Shown one piece after another: positions 18,328 through 28,074 of a stretch of 64,000 bases of DNA. Position numbers and translations under genes: made by a program. The notes beneath the pieces were generated by a model that saw only the letters and a list, made by a program, of their open reading frames with translations, was not told the origin of the DNA and did no database searches. The stretch's first letter is position 1, and each line of letters starts with the position of its first letter. Origin of the DNA: an uncultured Prevotella sp. (lineage in GTDB: Bacteria > Bacteroidota > Bacteroidia > Bacteroidales > Bacteroidaceae); the NCBI GenBank assembly GCA_900540375.1, contig UQFS01000001.1, forward strand, positions 124,001 to 188,000, given 5' to 3'.

Positions 18328-18445
18328 ATGGACGATTATCACGCGGAAAACTTCAAGTATTAACGTGAGGATTCGACTCAGAGAGTCAGTCCCCACACAT
18401 CTTATCATGGAGATTGGCTACAATGAGAACATATTGGAACATTGA
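18328..18445 (+). other. corA leader with two tiny open frames and a hairpin
   Basis: Frame 1 runs 18328-18363 (MDDYHAENFKY, stop). A small hairpin GACTC-AGA-GAGTC follows at 18375-18387. Frame 2 runs 18407-18445 (MEIGYNENILEH, stop) and overlaps the corA start at 18423 in another frame. Enteric corA and mgtA genes also have leader peptides; whether these are translated is unknown. Confidence 0.35.
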
Positions 18446-19349
18446 GAAAAAGCTGAGCGCCCTCCAGGAGTGGCAGCCCAACTGCTGGATTCAAGTAACG
18501 TGCCCCACCGACGATGACCAGCGCGAACTGGTGGACAAATTCAATATCCCCGATTATTTCCTCAGCGACATCAGCGATACCGATGAGCGCGCCCGCTATG
18601 AGTACGACGATGGTTGGATGCTCATCATCTTGCGTATTCCTTATGTCAAGGAGGTGAAGAGCCGTACTCCTTATACTACAGTGCCGCTTGGCATCATCCA
18701 TAAGCGCGATGTGACCATCACCGTCTGCTTCTACGAGACGAATATGATGATCGACTTCGTCAGCTATCAGCAGAAACGTGGTGAGGGATTCACCGACTAT
18801 GTCGACATGATCTTCCGACTCTTCCTCTCCAGTGCCGTGTGGTACTTGAAGCGGTTGAAACAGATCAATACCCTTATCGAGAAGGCTAAGCACAACCTCG
18901 ACAGTGAGATCAACAACGAGAGCCTGGTCGGACTGTCAAGGCTGCAAGACTCGTTGACCTTCTTCATTACTTCCATCCGTGGTAACGAGAACCTGCTGCA
19001 GAAACTGAAGTTCAAACTGCAAGTCGATGAGTTGGATGCTGACCTTATCGAGGATGTCAGCATCGAGATGACGCAGGCACGCGAGACCACCAACATCTAC
19101 TCCAACATTCTGGAGTCGACGATGGACACCTATCAGAGCGTCATCAACAACAATATGAACACGACGATGCGTAACCTTTCGTCGATCAACATCGTGCTGA
19201 TGTTCCCTACGCTCATCGCCAGTTTCTATGGTATGAACGTTGTCAACGGGCTTGAGACATCGCACTATGGCTTTGTCATCACCATCGCCATATCTGTTGT
19301 CGTGACCGCTATCAGCCTGTGGTATTTGAAACGGAAAAGGCTCCTTTAA
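18423..19349 (+). CDS. corA: CorA-family magnesium/cobalt transporter
   Basis: Pentameric inner-membrane channel for Mg2+ (and Co2+ or Ni2+). 308 residues from ATG 18423: a cytosolic alpha/beta domain, a long stalk helix region, and two C-terminal transmembrane helices. The signature motif YGMN ends the first helix (FYGMNVVNGLE), and a basic tail KRKRLL ends the protein, both diagnostic. It stands alone behind its own promoter and an unusual leader. Confidence 0.95.
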   Translation: MRTYWNIEKKLSALQEWQPNCWIQVTCPTDDDQRELVDKFNIPDYFLSDISDTDERARYEYDDGWMLIILRIPYVKEVKSRTPYTTVPLGIIHKRDVTITVCFYETNMMIDFVSYQQKRGEGFTDYVDMIFRLFLSSAVWYLKRLKQINTLIEKAKHNLDSEINNESLVGLSRLQDSLTFFITSIRGNENLLQKLKFKLQVDELDADLIEDVSIEMTQARETTNIYSNILESTMDTYQSVINNNMNTTMRNLSSINIVLMFPTLIASFYGMNVVNGLETSHYGFVITIAISVVVTAISLWYLKRKRLL

Positions 19350-19424
19350 TACACTAAACGGCGGCAAACTTAAGTTTTTTCGTGAAAAAACAGTAGTTTT
19401 TGTTGGAATTACAGTTTTTTTGTT

Positions 19425-19432
19425 TAAGTTTG
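19425..19432 (+). promoter_or_regulatory. TAnnTTTG -7 element for the DUF349 gene
   Basis: TAAGTTTG with TTG at 19403-19405, 19 bases upstream. The leader to ATG 19538 is about 100 bases. Confidence 0.7.
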
Positions 19433-19537
19433 CATAATAATATCAAATAGCATGTGTTGTCTGCTCCCTTGTCGTCTATGAATAGCGACGAGGGAGGGGA
19501 CAAGTGATAAACCGAATCATAAACTTAAAACGGTGTA

Positions 19538-21523
19538 ATGATGGACTCTCAAGAAAACGCCTTGGAGCAGGATAAGAACCTGGTCCAGGGAGCCACGGAA
19601 GGCGAACAGAATGCTGTGCAGGCACAGAACGAGAATGTAGAAAACGCAAAGGCTGCCACTGAGGCTCCTGCTGAATCGTCTGAGACCGTGCAGCAAGAAG
19701 CGTCTACAAACCAGGAACAGTCGGCCGAAAGCCAGAAACAAGAGGATGAGCCACAGACGGCTGAAGCCTCGGAAGCAAATCAGAATGGCGACAGTTCTAT
19801 GGAACAGCCTGTTCATAAGGTCTATGCCTCTAAGCAGGAAGTGCTCGAAAGAGTCAAGGAGATTGCCCGCAACGAGGACAAGCCCGATAAGGATGAAGTG
19901 GAGCACTTGAAGTCTTCCTTCTACAGATTCCACATTGCCGAGCGCGAGAAACGGCAGAAAGACTATCTCGAAACCGGTGGCGATCCTGAGAAATATCAGA
20001 TTCTGCCCGATGACGACGAGGAGACCTTCAAGGCAGAGATGCAGATCATCAAGGAGAAACGCGCCAAGGCTTTCCAAGAGCAGGAGGCTGAGAAGCAGGT
20101 CAATCTGCGACGTAAGCTCGACATCATTGAGAAGATCAAGGCAATGGCTACCTCTCCCGAGGAAGCCAACAAAAACTATAACGAGTTCAAAGAACTGCAG
20201 AAGGAGTTCAAGGAGATCAAGTCTGTGCCGCCGGAGAAAGCCAATGAGGTGTGGCGCAACTACCAACTCTATGTAGAGCAGTTCTATGACTTGCTCAACC
20301 TCAACCGCGAAGCCCGTGAGTATGACTTCAAGAAGAACCTTGAAGCCAAGACGAAGCTCTGTGAGGAAGCGGAGGCTTTGGACAAGGTGTCCGACGTGGT
20401 CAGTGCCTTCCATCAGTTGCAGGAGCTGCACGCACAGTATCGTGAGATCGGTCCTGTTGCCAAAGATCTGCGTGAACAGATCTGGGCGCGCTTCAAGGCT
20501 GCCAGTACGGTCATCAACAAAAAGCACCAGCAGCACTTTGAGGAGCTTCGTGCCAAGGAGGAGGAGAACCTCGCCAAGAAGACGGAGCTCTGCGAGAAGG
20601 TGGAAGCCTTAGCCAAAGAGGAAAACAAGGGCATTGGCGACTGGGAGAAGCATTCCAAGGCTATCATCGCCTTGCAGCAGGAGTGGAAGACCATCGGCTT
20701 TGCACCGCAGAAGATGAACGTGAAGATCTTTGAGCGCTTCCGTGCTGCCTGTGATGACTTCTTCAGCCGTAAGAGCGAGTTCTTCAAACAACTCAAGCAG
20801 CAGTTCGCCGTCAACGCAGAGAAGAAGCGTGAACTCATCAAGAAGGCTCAGGAGCTGACCGACTCCACCGATTGGAAGACTACGGGTGATAAGTTCGTTG
20901 CGTTGCAAAAGGAGTGGAAGACCGTCGGCGCTGTGCCAAAGAAGCTTGGTGACCAGCTGTGGAACGAGTTCCTCACGGCTTGCAACCACTTCTTCGATGC
21001 ACGCAACGCTGCTCACGCCGGCACGCGTACGGAAGAGAAAGCCAACCTGCAGAAGAAGCGCGACATCATCGCTCAGCTCAAGGAACTTGCCGAGCAGAGC
21101 GTGGAGAATGCGCAGGATAAGGTACAGGAGCTTGTCGACGCCTATAATGCTGTCGGTCATGTGCCGTTCAAGGAGAAGGATAAGATCTTCAAGGAGTACC
21201 ACGATGTGTTGGACAAGATCTATAGTGATCTGCACGTGTCCGTAGCCCGCCGCCGTCTTGATAACTTCAAACAGAACCTGCGCAACGTAGCGAAGCGTGG
21301 CGGGGATGCTGTGGACAACGAGCGTGGTCGTCTGGCTCGCCGCTATGAGCAGCTCAAGCAGGAGATTGCCACTTACGAGAATAACCTTGGCTTCCTGAAT
21401 ATCTCAAGCAAGAAGGGCAACAGCCTCGTTGACGAGATGAACCGAAAGGTGCAGCGACTCAAAGACGACGCTGAGCTCGTGCGGCAGAAGATCAAGGCGA
21501 TCGACAGTCAAGATAATAATTAA
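19538..21523 (+). CDS. DUF349 repeat protein
   Basis: 661 residues, very rich in Lys, Glu and Gln and largely helical. The first 90 residues or so are a low-complexity Glu/Gln/Ala region likely to be disordered. After it come several DUF349 repeats of about 70 residues, each with a pattern like LQKEWKTVGAVPKK or LQQEWKTIGFAPQK followed by LWNEFLTACNHFF. Its function is unknown. The gene is monocistronic, with its own promoter and a terminator at 21544-21588. Confidence 0.88.
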   Translation: MMDSQENALEQDKNLVQGATEGEQNAVQAQNENVENAKAATEAPAESSETVQQEASTNQEQSAESQKQEDEPQTAEASEANQNGDSSMEQPVHKVYASKQEVLERVKEIARNEDKPDKDEVEHLKSSFYRFHIAEREKRQKDYLETGGDPEKYQILPDDDEETFKAEMQIIKEKRAKAFQEQEAEKQVNLRRKLDIIEKIKAMATSPEEANKNYNEFKELQKEFKEIKSVPPEKANEVWRNYQLYVEQFYDLLNLNREAREYDFKKNLEAKTKLCEEAEALDKVSDVVSAFHQLQELHAQYREIGPVAKDLREQIWARFKAASTVINKKHQQHFEELRAKEEENLAKKTELCEKVEALAKEENKGIGDWEKHSKAIIALQQEWKTIGFAPQKMNVKIFERFRAACDDFFSRKSEFFKQLKQQFAVNAEKKRELIKKAQELTDSTDWKTTGDKFVALQKEWKTVGAVPKKLGDQLWNEFLTACNHFFDARNAAHAGTRTEEKANLQKKRDIIAQLKELAEQSVENAQDKVQELVDAYNAVGHVPFKEKDKIFKEYHDVLDKIYSDLHVSVARRRLDNFKQNLRNVAKRGGDAVDNERGRLARRYEQLKQEIATYENNLGFLNISSKKGNSLVDEMNRKVQRLKDDAELVRQKIKAIDSQDNN

Positions 21524-21543
21524 CCTGCCAATCATAATAGAAG

Positions 21544-21588
21544 ATCCCAAGCAATGAGACGTGAGTCACATGCTTGGGATTTTTTTTG
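21544..21588 (+). terminator. Terminator of the DUF349 gene
   Basis: 10-bp arms ATCCCAAGCA (21544-21553) and TGCTTGGGAT (21571-21580), then eight T. It also separates this gene from the convergent menE. Confidence 0.85.
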
Positions 21589-21597
21589 CCCTTCTTT

Positions 21598-22629
21598 TTA
21601 TTCTATTACGATGTCTCTCTTTGGCTTGCCGGTTTCTGTCATGGGTATCTGGTCGATGTGCTGCACTTCGCGTGGAACCCAGTATTTGGGTAGGACACGG
21701 CGGCAGATGGCGGCAACGGCATCGGTGTCGGAGGCCTCGGTGAGCAGGATCTCGGCCTCGCCGAACTTCACGTTCTTGCGTCGGGAGATGATGAAAGGGG
21801 CGGGGAGATGAGGCTTTAAAGCATGCTCCACCTCCTCAATCTGTATTTTGATGCCTCCCGAGACAATCACGTTGTCCTTGCGGCCGAGGATGCGGAAGCC
21901 CTTGCGGGGGACGATCTCTGCGCGGTCGTTGGTCTTTAGTGTTCCCTCATGCACCAATGGCGCATCGATCATCAGACAATCATCTTTGTCCAGACTTACT
22001 TTGACACTTGGGAAAGGCTGGTACCACTCGCTGGCCTCGGGGCCGTTGAGTCGTCGCAAGGCGATATGCGAGAGCGTCTCCGTCATGCCGTAAGTGCTCC
22101 ACACCGCATGAGGGAAGTCACGCAAAGCCACCGCCAGTTGGTCATCAATTGCTCCGCCGCCGATGATGAGATGACGGGTCTGACGCAACAATGCCGCTTC
22201 TTCGGGCACTTGCAGGGTGTTGTAGACTTGCAGGGGAACCATAGCGGCGAAAGTCGGAGCCGGGATTCTCTGTCCTTGTGGACAAGGGCGGGGCAGGGCA
22301 GCAGGGTCATGGAAGTCTGTCTCTGTGACGCATTGCCCTTGCAATAAGGCCGCCATGGGATGTCCACTCGGCTCTATGCTGAGCAAGCGCAGCCGACGCT
22401 CGATGGATCGGACCACGACCATCTTCGCACCGATATACTTCAGATTCATGCAGAGCAGTGCCGTGTCACCAGGTTGCAGTCCCAGGAAATCGCAGGTGAT
22501 ACGGGCAGAGTTGCGCATCTTTTCCTTTTCGGGCCACATCGGTTTGGGCGCACCCGTACTGCCACTGGTGTGGACGAGAACACGGTCACTGCTGTTGCGC
22601 CACTCACTTAGGAATTCTTCGAGTACCAT
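21598..22629 (-). CDS. menE: o-Succinylbenzoate--CoA ligase MenE
   Basis: Activates o-succinylbenzoate with ATP and CoA in menaquinone synthesis. 343 residues, short for the ANL superfamily as in other Bacteroidota. Motifs: phosphate loop VHTSGSTGAPKPM, the adenine/hinge region AVWSTYGMTETLSH, and the C-terminal GRKDNVIVSGGIKIQIEEVE. The C-terminal lysine-bearing end (MTETGKPKRDIV) is intact. Its start overlaps the 3' end of menC by 22 bases, so translation is probably coupled. Confidence 0.94.
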   Translation of the reverse strand: MVLEEFLSEWRNSSDRVLVHTSGSTGAPKPMWPEKEKMRNSARITCDFLGLQPGDTALLCMNLKYIGAKMVVVRSIERRLRLLSIEPSGHPMAALLQGQCVTETDFHDPAALPRPCPQGQRIPAPTFAAMVPLQVYNTLQVPEEAALLRQTRHLIIGGGAIDDQLAVALRDFPHAVWSTYGMTETLSHIALRRLNGPEASEWYQPFPSVKVSLDKDDCLMIDAPLVHEGTLKTNDRAEIVPRKGFRILGRKDNVIVSGGIKIQIEEVEHALKPHLPAPFIISRRKNVKFGEAEILLTEASDTDAVAAICRRVLPKYWVPREVQHIDQIPMTETGKPKRDIVIE

Positions 22630-23639
22630 AGCTTGTCGTCTTTAATCTCCAAGGGCATGGGGATGTTGTCGGTGTAGAGCAGTCCTGTTCCCAAGCCCTG
22701 CGGCAGGGTGATGTGCGGCCCGTACACCTCGGCACAGAACTGCGCCACCGCGTTGAGTCCGACATTGCTTTCCAGTGCCGAAGTGATCCAAGAACCGATG
22801 CCACGGGCTTTGGCCATTCTGATCCATTCGCGGCAACCGTGCATGCCACCATGCAGGCTGGGCTTCAGCACGAGATAGGCAGGACGGATTTTGTCGAGCA
22901 GCATGGCTTTCATCGACGGCATGTTGATGCCGATGAGCTCTTCGTCGAGTGCGATGGGCAGGGGTGAATGCTGACAGAGCTCCGCCATCTCTTTCCACTG
23001 ATGCGGCTTGATCGGTTGTTCGATGGAGTGTATGTCATATGGGGCCAGTGCTTCCAAGCGCTGCATGGCATTGTCGGGCGTGAAGCCACCGTTGGCATCC
23101 ACTCTCAGCTCCACTTGTTCCTTGCTGAAACACTCACGGATATGTTTCACTAAGTCCAACTCACGCCCGAAGTCGATGGCACCTATCTTCAACTTCACGC
23201 AGTGATAGCCAGCCTTGAGCTTAGCCTCCAGCCGTGTGTACATCTCGTCGAAGGTTCCCATCCACACGAGTCCGTTGATGGTGATCCCCTCTTCGCCCCG
23301 GCTGAACGGTGTGTCGAAGAGAGCCGTAGAGCCCTTAGCGTCGAGTTGTGCAAAGGCCGTCTCCAGTCCGAAGAGAATTGAAGGATAAGGTCGCAGCATC
23401 TCATAGGGTATGCCGCCCAATCGGTTGATCAGGTCGCACGTGTCGCGGAGGAGCGTCTGATAGCGCTCGTCGCTCATGGCGTCACAACTCAGGTCGGGAA
23501 GTGCCGAGCACTCTCCCGTGCCACGAATGCCGTCGCGTTCAAGTGTGATATAGTAAGAATGGTGGGTAATGTACACGCCGCGGCTGGTTCCCGCCGGCTG
23601 TTTGAAGTGCAGCATCCTGTCGGTGATCTCGTATTTCAT
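22608..23639 (-). CDS. menC: o-Succinylbenzoate synthase MenC
   Basis: Dehydrates SHCHC to o-succinylbenzoate; enolase superfamily. 343 residues. Active-site landmarks are in order: VKLKIGA (catalytic KxK), LRVDANG, SIEQPI, IALDEE (metal ligands) and YLVLKPSLHGG (second lysine). I start at ATG 23639 (MKYEITDRM): the frame stays open another 330 bases upstream, but that part runs back through the promoter. First gene of menC-menE. Confidence 0.93.
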   Translation of the reverse strand: MKYEITDRMLHFKQPAGTSRGVYITHHSYYITLERDGIRGTGECSALPDLSCDAMSDERYQTLLRDTCDLINRLGGIPYEMLRPYPSILFGLETAFAQLDAKGSTALFDTPFSRGEEGITINGLVWMGTFDEMYTRLEAKLKAGYHCVKLKIGAIDFGRELDLVKHIRECFSKEQVELRVDANGGFTPDNAMQRLEALAPYDIHSIEQPIKPHQWKEMAELCQHSPLPIALDEELIGINMPSMKAMLLDKIRPAYLVLKPSLHGGMHGCREWIRMAKARGIGSWITSALESNVGLNAVAQFCAEVYGPHITLPQGLGTGLLYTDNIPMPLEIKDDKLWYSKNS

Positions 23640-23667
23640 GTTTAAAACTACTTTTGTTGCGTGAAGG

Positions 23668-23675
23668 CAAAAGTA
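23668..23675 (-). promoter_or_regulatory. TAnnTTTG -7 element for menC-menE
   Basis: The minus strand reads TACTTTTG 28 bases upstream of menC. It shows that menC-menE has its own start, apart from the menI-menB block. Confidence 0.6.
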
Positions 23676-23771
23676 AGAAAAAAAGGATAAAAAAGCAAGT
23701 TTTATTTTGCCTTTCCCTAAGATTACGCTATCTTTACATAGAAATATTCCATCAGTAAGCAACAGCATATC

Positions 23772-24428
23772 ATGAAAATAAAAATATTCTATAATCACAA
23801 AGAAGAGTTGTGGAACTCGTGGAGTCATGCGGGCGGCATCTTCTTGGGCGTGGCTTTTGGGGTTATCTTCCTTTATCTCTGCTTCTCGCGTGGCAACGGT
23901 TGGGCCACAGCAGGTGTCATCCTCTACCTCGTGGGCATGCTCGGTTCGTATATCGCTTCCACCGTCTATCATGCCCTCTCGGCTTGGTCACCATGGAAGG
24001 AGCGGTTGCGTAAGTGGGACCATGCGGCTATCTACTGGCATATCGCCGGTTCCTATTCGCCCATCACGCTCATCGCCTTGCGCCAGGAGGGTTATTGGGG
24101 TTGGGCGCTGTTCTGCTTTGTATGGCTCTGCGCCATTGTGGGAACGATCACGAGCTTTCATAGGCTCAAGGCCCACAGCAATCTGGAGACGCTGGTATAT
24201 ATAGGCATGGGCATGAGTGTGCTCATCGCTTTCAAGCCCTTGATCGATTCTGTGAGTGCGGCGACGGTCATCTGGATCATCGCCGAGGGTGTGTGTTATG
24301 TCACCGGCGCGCTGTTCTACACCCTTCGTCGCCGTCGCTACATGCACACCGTCTTCCATTTCTTCGTCCTCGCCGGCAGCGTCTGCCACCTCATCGCCGT
24401 GTGGGACATCCTCATGCGCTACCTCTGA
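23772..24428 (+). CDS. Hemolysin III family (PAQR-type) membrane protein
   Basis: 218 residues with seven hydrophobic segments. PAQR/HlyIII hallmarks are NSWSHAGG near the start, STVYHALSAWSPWKERLRKWDHA in the second quarter, and HFFVLAGSVCHL near the end; their Ser, His and Asp residues form the presumed metal site. Despite the name, most members are not known toxins; the family is linked to membrane lipid balance. It lies between menB and menC on the opposite strand, so it interrupts the menaquinone cluster. Confidence 0.88.
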   Translation: MKIKIFYNHKEELWNSWSHAGGIFLGVAFGVIFLYLCFSRGNGWATAGVILYLVGMLGSYIASTVYHALSAWSPWKERLRKWDHAAIYWHIAGSYSPITLIALRQEGYWGWALFCFVWLCAIVGTITSFHRLKAHSNLETLVYIGMGMSVLIAFKPLIDSVSAATVIWIIAEGVCYVTGALFYTLRRRRYMHTVFHFFVLAGSVCHLIAVWDILMRYL

Positions 24429-24443
24429 AGAGATTGAATAAAA

Positions 24444-24493
24444 CAGACAGAGTAACAGAGTCTACAAATCTGTCTACTCTGTTACTCTGTCTG
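24444..24493. terminator. Long hairpin between hemolysin III gene and menB
   Basis: Perfect 18-bp arms (24444-24461 and 24476-24493) around a 14-base loop, made of repeated AGACAGAGTAACAGAGT-type words. It lies between convergent genes and probably ends both, though no T tract of the usual kind follows. Confidence 0.65.
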
Positions 24494-24514
24494 GAATTAT
24501 TTGTTTACTCTGTC

Positions 24515-25342
24515 TTAAGGGAACTGGGGGTACTTGTCGAAGTCGGGCTTGCGCTTTTCCAGGAATGCACGGCCGCCTTCCTGCGCCTCGTCGAGTGTGT
24601 AGTAGAGCATCGTAGCATCGCCGGCAAGCTCCTGAATACCTGCCTGACCGTCGAGCTCAGCGTTGAAGCCAGCCTTCATCATGCGGATGGCGAGCGGAGC
24701 GCGCTCCATGATCGTCTTGCACCAGACCACCGTCTCATCCTCAAGTTGGTCAAAGGGCACCACCTTGTTGACGAGCCCCATCTGCTCAGCCTCCTTTGCA
24801 GAGTACTGACGGCAGAGATACCATATCTCACGCGCCTTCTTCTGTCCCACGATGCGCGCCAAGTAGCTGGCACCCAGTCCGGCATCGAAGCTGCCCACCT
24901 TCGGTCCCGTCTGTCCGAAGACAGCGTTTTCCGACGCTATCGTCAGGTCGCAGACCACGTGGAGCACATGTCCGCCACCGATAGCGTAGCCGTTGACCAT
25001 GGCGATGACCGGCTTGGTTAGTCGGCGAATCTGCATCTGCACGTCGAGGACGTTAAGGCGTGGCACACCATCACGACCGACATATCCGCCGCGTCCCTTG
25101 ACGTGCATGTCGCCACCCGAACAGAAGGCCTTGTCGCCGGCACCCGTGAGGATCACCACACGGATGTCGAGATGGTCGCGGCAGTAGGTGAAGGCCTGGC
25201 TCATTTCCCATACCGTGAGCGGTGTGAAGGCGTTGCGATAGCGTGGACGGTTGATCGTGATCTTAGCGATGTGATTGTATTCTTCAAAGAGGATCTCCTT
25301 GAAGTCGAACCCCGCAATGGTTTTCCAATTTCTCTTTTCCAT
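24515..25342 (-). CDS. menB: 1,4-Dihydroxy-2-naphthoyl-CoA synthase MenB
   Basis: Crotonase-fold enzyme closing the naphthoquinone ring from o-succinylbenzoyl-CoA. 275 residues. The CoA-binding and oxyanion motifs are [15 protein letters not shown] and [18 protein letters not shown]; the later [15 protein letters not shown] contains the Asp typical of MenB. It begins 1 base after the menD stop. Last gene of menI-menF-menD-menB. Confidence 0.96.
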   Translation of the reverse strand: MEKRNWKTIAGFDFKEILFEEYNHIAKITINRPRYRNAFTPLTVWEMSQAFTYCRDHLDIRVVILTGAGDKAFCSGGDMHVKGRGGYVGRDGVPRLNVLDVQMQIRRLTKPVIAMVNGYAIGGGHVLHVVCDLTIASENAVFGQTGPKVGSFDAGLGASYLARIVGQKKAREIWYLCRQYSAKEAEQMGLVNKVVPFDQLEDETVVWCKTIMERAPLAIRMMKAGFNAELDGQAGIQELAGDATMLYYTLDEAQEGGRAFLEKRKPDFDKYPQFP

Positions 25343-25343
25343 A

Positions 25344-27023
25344 TTATAATAAGGTGTTAAAGTATTCTTGATAAGCCCTCAGGTCGTCTTCGGCATTGGT
25401 GAAGACTTCGAGGAGCATCGGGCGTTCTGTCATCGGGCTGACGAGCGCGCCGAGGAGATTATAGAGCTCTTCCTCGTTGTGAGCGTGATAATACATGATG
25501 TCGTTCTCGCGGCAGATGCCTTCTGCTGTGGTAGCGTGCACGCCCATGACCATACTGCGTGCCGGACTCTGCCGCAGTCCGTCGAATTTGGCGAAGATCT
25601 CTCCACCGCTGTTGTTGAGCAACAGGATGCGGAGGTTCTGCCGCAGGTTGGTGTTCCACAGTGCATTTTGGTCGTAGAAGAAACTCAGGTCGCCGATGAC
25701 GCAATACACCGGAGCGTCTGTGGCGAGCGAGAAACCGGCCGCCGTGGACAGCGAGCCTTCGATGCCGTTGATGCCACGGTTGCAGTAGATATGCTCCCGG
25801 GCATAGAGACATCCCAAGCGCACCGACGTGCTGTTGGCGTAGTGCAGGGCGTAGCCTTCCGCAGTATGGCTGAGTCGCTCTTCAAGGAGTTTTACGGCTA
25901 ACAGATTGGAGTAGCGTGGAACGAACGAGCGGCGGTGGTCCTCGGCTTTCCAACGCAGCGCTTCCCAGCGGTCGGACCACTCGTGCGGTCCCTCAGTGGT
26001 GATAGCGGCAAGCACGTCGTCGGGTCTTGCCTGCACGATGCCGCGCAGGTTCATCATCGGGTCGTGGACTGTGCCGTCGGCATTCACCTCCCAGCAGATA
26101 GCGTCCTTAGCCTGTCGCAGGAGTTGCTTGGCACGCTTGCTTACCAGCGTGTCGCCGATGTAGAGGACAAAGTCGGGCAGGAAATCCTCGTCGTCCCCTG
26201 CCATAGCTGACATCTCTTCCAGTGACGTGCCACCATCTTCTCCGCTGAGCGCCTCGTTCCAAACCACATAGCGTTTGTCCGTGAGCGATGCAATCCTGCC
26301 TTTGGCTAAGTCCGACGGCTTCATCTGTCCGATGACGATGAGCGGTCGCTCCGCCTCGGCGAGCTGTTGCAGAAGGTCATGAGCCACGGCCGAAATGGTA
26401 TTGACGGAAGCGCACGCTTCCTTACCGCTATCGTGAGCCGACAGCAGTGAGCTGAGCGCAATCATTCGTTCTGAGGGCAATGTGCGTGTGTTGAAGGTGT
26501 AGAGCGGCTCCGTGATGGGCACGTTGATGTGCACCGGTCCTTGAGTCTCTTGTGTCGCAGCGATGAGCGCCTCGTTGACGAGTCGGTTGCAATACCAGTG
26601 TTCCTCCTCGTTGTGCGGTTCGGGCAGATCCACCGTGCGCTTGACAAAGCAGGTCAATGCCCCCGGCTGAGGCATCGTCTGACCGGTGAGCTGTCCGATC
26701 CACTGCTTGGGCCGGTCGGCCGAGACGACCACGAGAGGCAGATGCTGATACATCGCCTCGGCAACAGCGGGCAGCGTGTTGAGCAGTGCCGTGCCGCTGG
26801 TGACGCAGACGACAACCGGCTCCTCAGTAGCCTGACAGAGCCCGAGTGCATAGAACGCGGCACTGCGCTCGTCGGTGATGGGGTAGCACTGGATCTCAGG
26901 GCACACGTCGAGGTTGTGCACAACAGGCGCGTTGCGCGATCCCGGACATACCACCGCATGGCGCACGCCGTGAGCGATGAGCAGCGCGGTGAGTGTGTTG
27001 ACATTTCCTTTATCGCAATACAT
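25344..27023 (-). CDS. menD: SEPHCHC synthase MenD
   Basis: Thiamine-diphosphate enzyme joining isochorismate and 2-oxoglutarate, the first committed step of menaquinone synthesis. 559 residues. Visible: N-terminal CPGSRNAPV with the cofactor-activating region, the Rossmann-like middle domain, and the C-terminal diphosphate motif [15 protein letters not shown] through [16 protein letters not shown]. Its start overlaps the end of menF by 14 bases. Confidence 0.96.
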   Translation of the reverse strand: MYCDKGNVNTLTALLIAHGVRHAVVCPGSRNAPVVHNLDVCPEIQCYPITDERSAAFYALGLCQATEEPVVVCVTSGTALLNTLPAVAEAMYQHLPLVVVSADRPKQWIGQLTGQTMPQPGALTCFVKRTVDLPEPHNEEEHWYCNRLVNEALIAATQETQGPVHINVPITEPLYTFNTRTLPSERMIALSSLLSAHDSGKEACASVNTISAVAHDLLQQLAEAERPLIVIGQMKPSDLAKGRIASLTDKRYVVWNEALSGEDGGTSLEEMSAMAGDDEDFLPDFVLYIGDTLVSKRAKQLLRQAKDAICWEVNADGTVHDPMMNLRGIVQARPDDVLAAITTEGPHEWSDRWEALRWKAEDHRRSFVPRYSNLLAVKLLEERLSHTAEGYALHYANSTSVRLGCLYAREHIYCNRGINGIEGSLSTAAGFSLATDAPVYCVIGDLSFFYDQNALWNTNLRQNLRILLLNNSGGEIFAKFDGLRQSPARSMVMGVHATTAEGICRENDIMYYHAHNEEELYNLLGALVSPMTERPMLLEVFTNAEDDLRAYQEYFNTLL

Positions 27024-28074
27024 CTCTCATGGTGTTGAGTTTCATCTCAGTCTCCCTCCATTCCTCTTTCTCCTTGCTTTCCGGTACGATGCCTCCACCG
27101 GCGTGGAGGATATAGTGGCTACCCTCTATTTCCATGCAGCGCAGCGTGACATATAGCCGTGTCTCTCCTTCCGGATCATAGGGTCCGCAGAAGCCACTGT
27201 AGTATTTCCGGAATTTCTCTTCATACTTGAGAATGATTTCTTTCGCTGCTTCTTTGGGCATGCCGCACACGGCAGGAGTGGGGTGAAGGGCATCGAGCAC
27301 GTCGCCTAATTGCACGTCGTCCTTGAGTGTAAAGTCAAAATCGGTGCGCAGATGGAGCAGTTGCGCCGCCATGGTGGTATGAGGATGTCCGTGATTCAGT
27401 GTCTTGGTCATTGGACTCAGCGTGTCGAGGATGTAGTTTGCCACATAGCGTTGCTCCTTGCGGTTCTTCTCCGACCATTTCAGCTCCTGTCCAGGTCTGT
27501 AGTCGACCGGCATCTTCTCCGTACCCGCCAAGGCCATAGTGCGGTAGTTGTGACTGTCGCCCTCGATGAGCACTTCGGGTGTTGCCATAAGCCACGTACC
27601 CGCATGTTTCATGTTCACCAAGGCGATATACTGGTGGGGATAGAGACGGCAGGCGTGCAGAAACAGTTCTTCGGCATCTCTGACGAGGTACCGCAGCTCA
27701 TACACATGCCGGGCCATAACCAGTTTACGGACCGTGCCAAGCTTGAAATACAGCTTACAGTTGATAAAGAGCTGGTGGTAAATGTCCCGATCTTGCTTTT
27801 CGTACTTTGCGATCATGCTTGATAGTTCGCCGTCGTTATATTCCACACTGTGCCTAAAATCCCTTTCCCCCACAGCTTCCCGTTCGATGCTGTCGGGTTG
27901 TAAGAGCCACACAGGCGTCTTTTCCGACGGTTGGAACGGCGCAAAGACGAAACCTTTGCGACCGTTGAGGTCTTTGACAGACTTCAAGGCCACGGGCTCA
28001 CCCTCGTGCTGTTCCAGTCGTACATATTCCTTCTGCTCCGGCAAGCGGTAGCAGACATAGTTGGTTGTGCTCAT
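27010..28074 (-). CDS. menF: Isochorismate synthase MenF
   Basis: Converts chorismate to isochorismate. 354 residues, ending in the chorismate-binding fold with SGFCGPYDPEG, LYVTLRCMEIEG and HAGGGIVPESKEKEEW. I start at ATG 28074 (MSTTNYVC): its ATGA overlaps the stop of the upstream thioesterase gene, a coupled arrangement. An in-frame start at 28158 would run back into that gene. The N-terminal half is short and divergent, as in other Bacteroidota members. Confidence 0.93.
   Translation of the reverse strand: MSTTNYVCYRLPEQKEYVRLEQHEGEPVALKSVKDLNGRKGFVFAPFQPSEKTPVWLLQPDSIEREAVGERDFRHSVEYNDGELSSMIAKYEKQDRDIYHQLFINCKLYFKLGTVRKLVMARHVYELRYLVRDAEELFLHACRLYPHQYIALVNMKHAGTWLMATPEVLIEGDSHNYRTMALAGTEKMPVDYRPGQELKWSEKNRKEQRYVANYILDTLSPMTKTLNHGHPHTTMAAQLLHLRTDFDFTLKDDVQLGDVLDALHPTPAVCGMPKEAAKEIILKYEEKFRKYYSGFCGPYDPEGETRLYVTLRCMEIEGSHYILHAGGGIVPESKEKEEWRETEMKLNTMRDVLR

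Noticed and set aside
19517..20536. 339-residue hydrophobic frame antisense to the DUF349 gene
   Set aside because: Leu/Phe richness arises from reverse-complemented Glu/Lys codons; not a membrane protein.
23640..23972. N-terminal extension of MenC to a start at 23972
   Set aside because: It would cover the promoter at 23668-23675 and the 5' part of the hemolysin III gene; family members begin at MKYEITDR.
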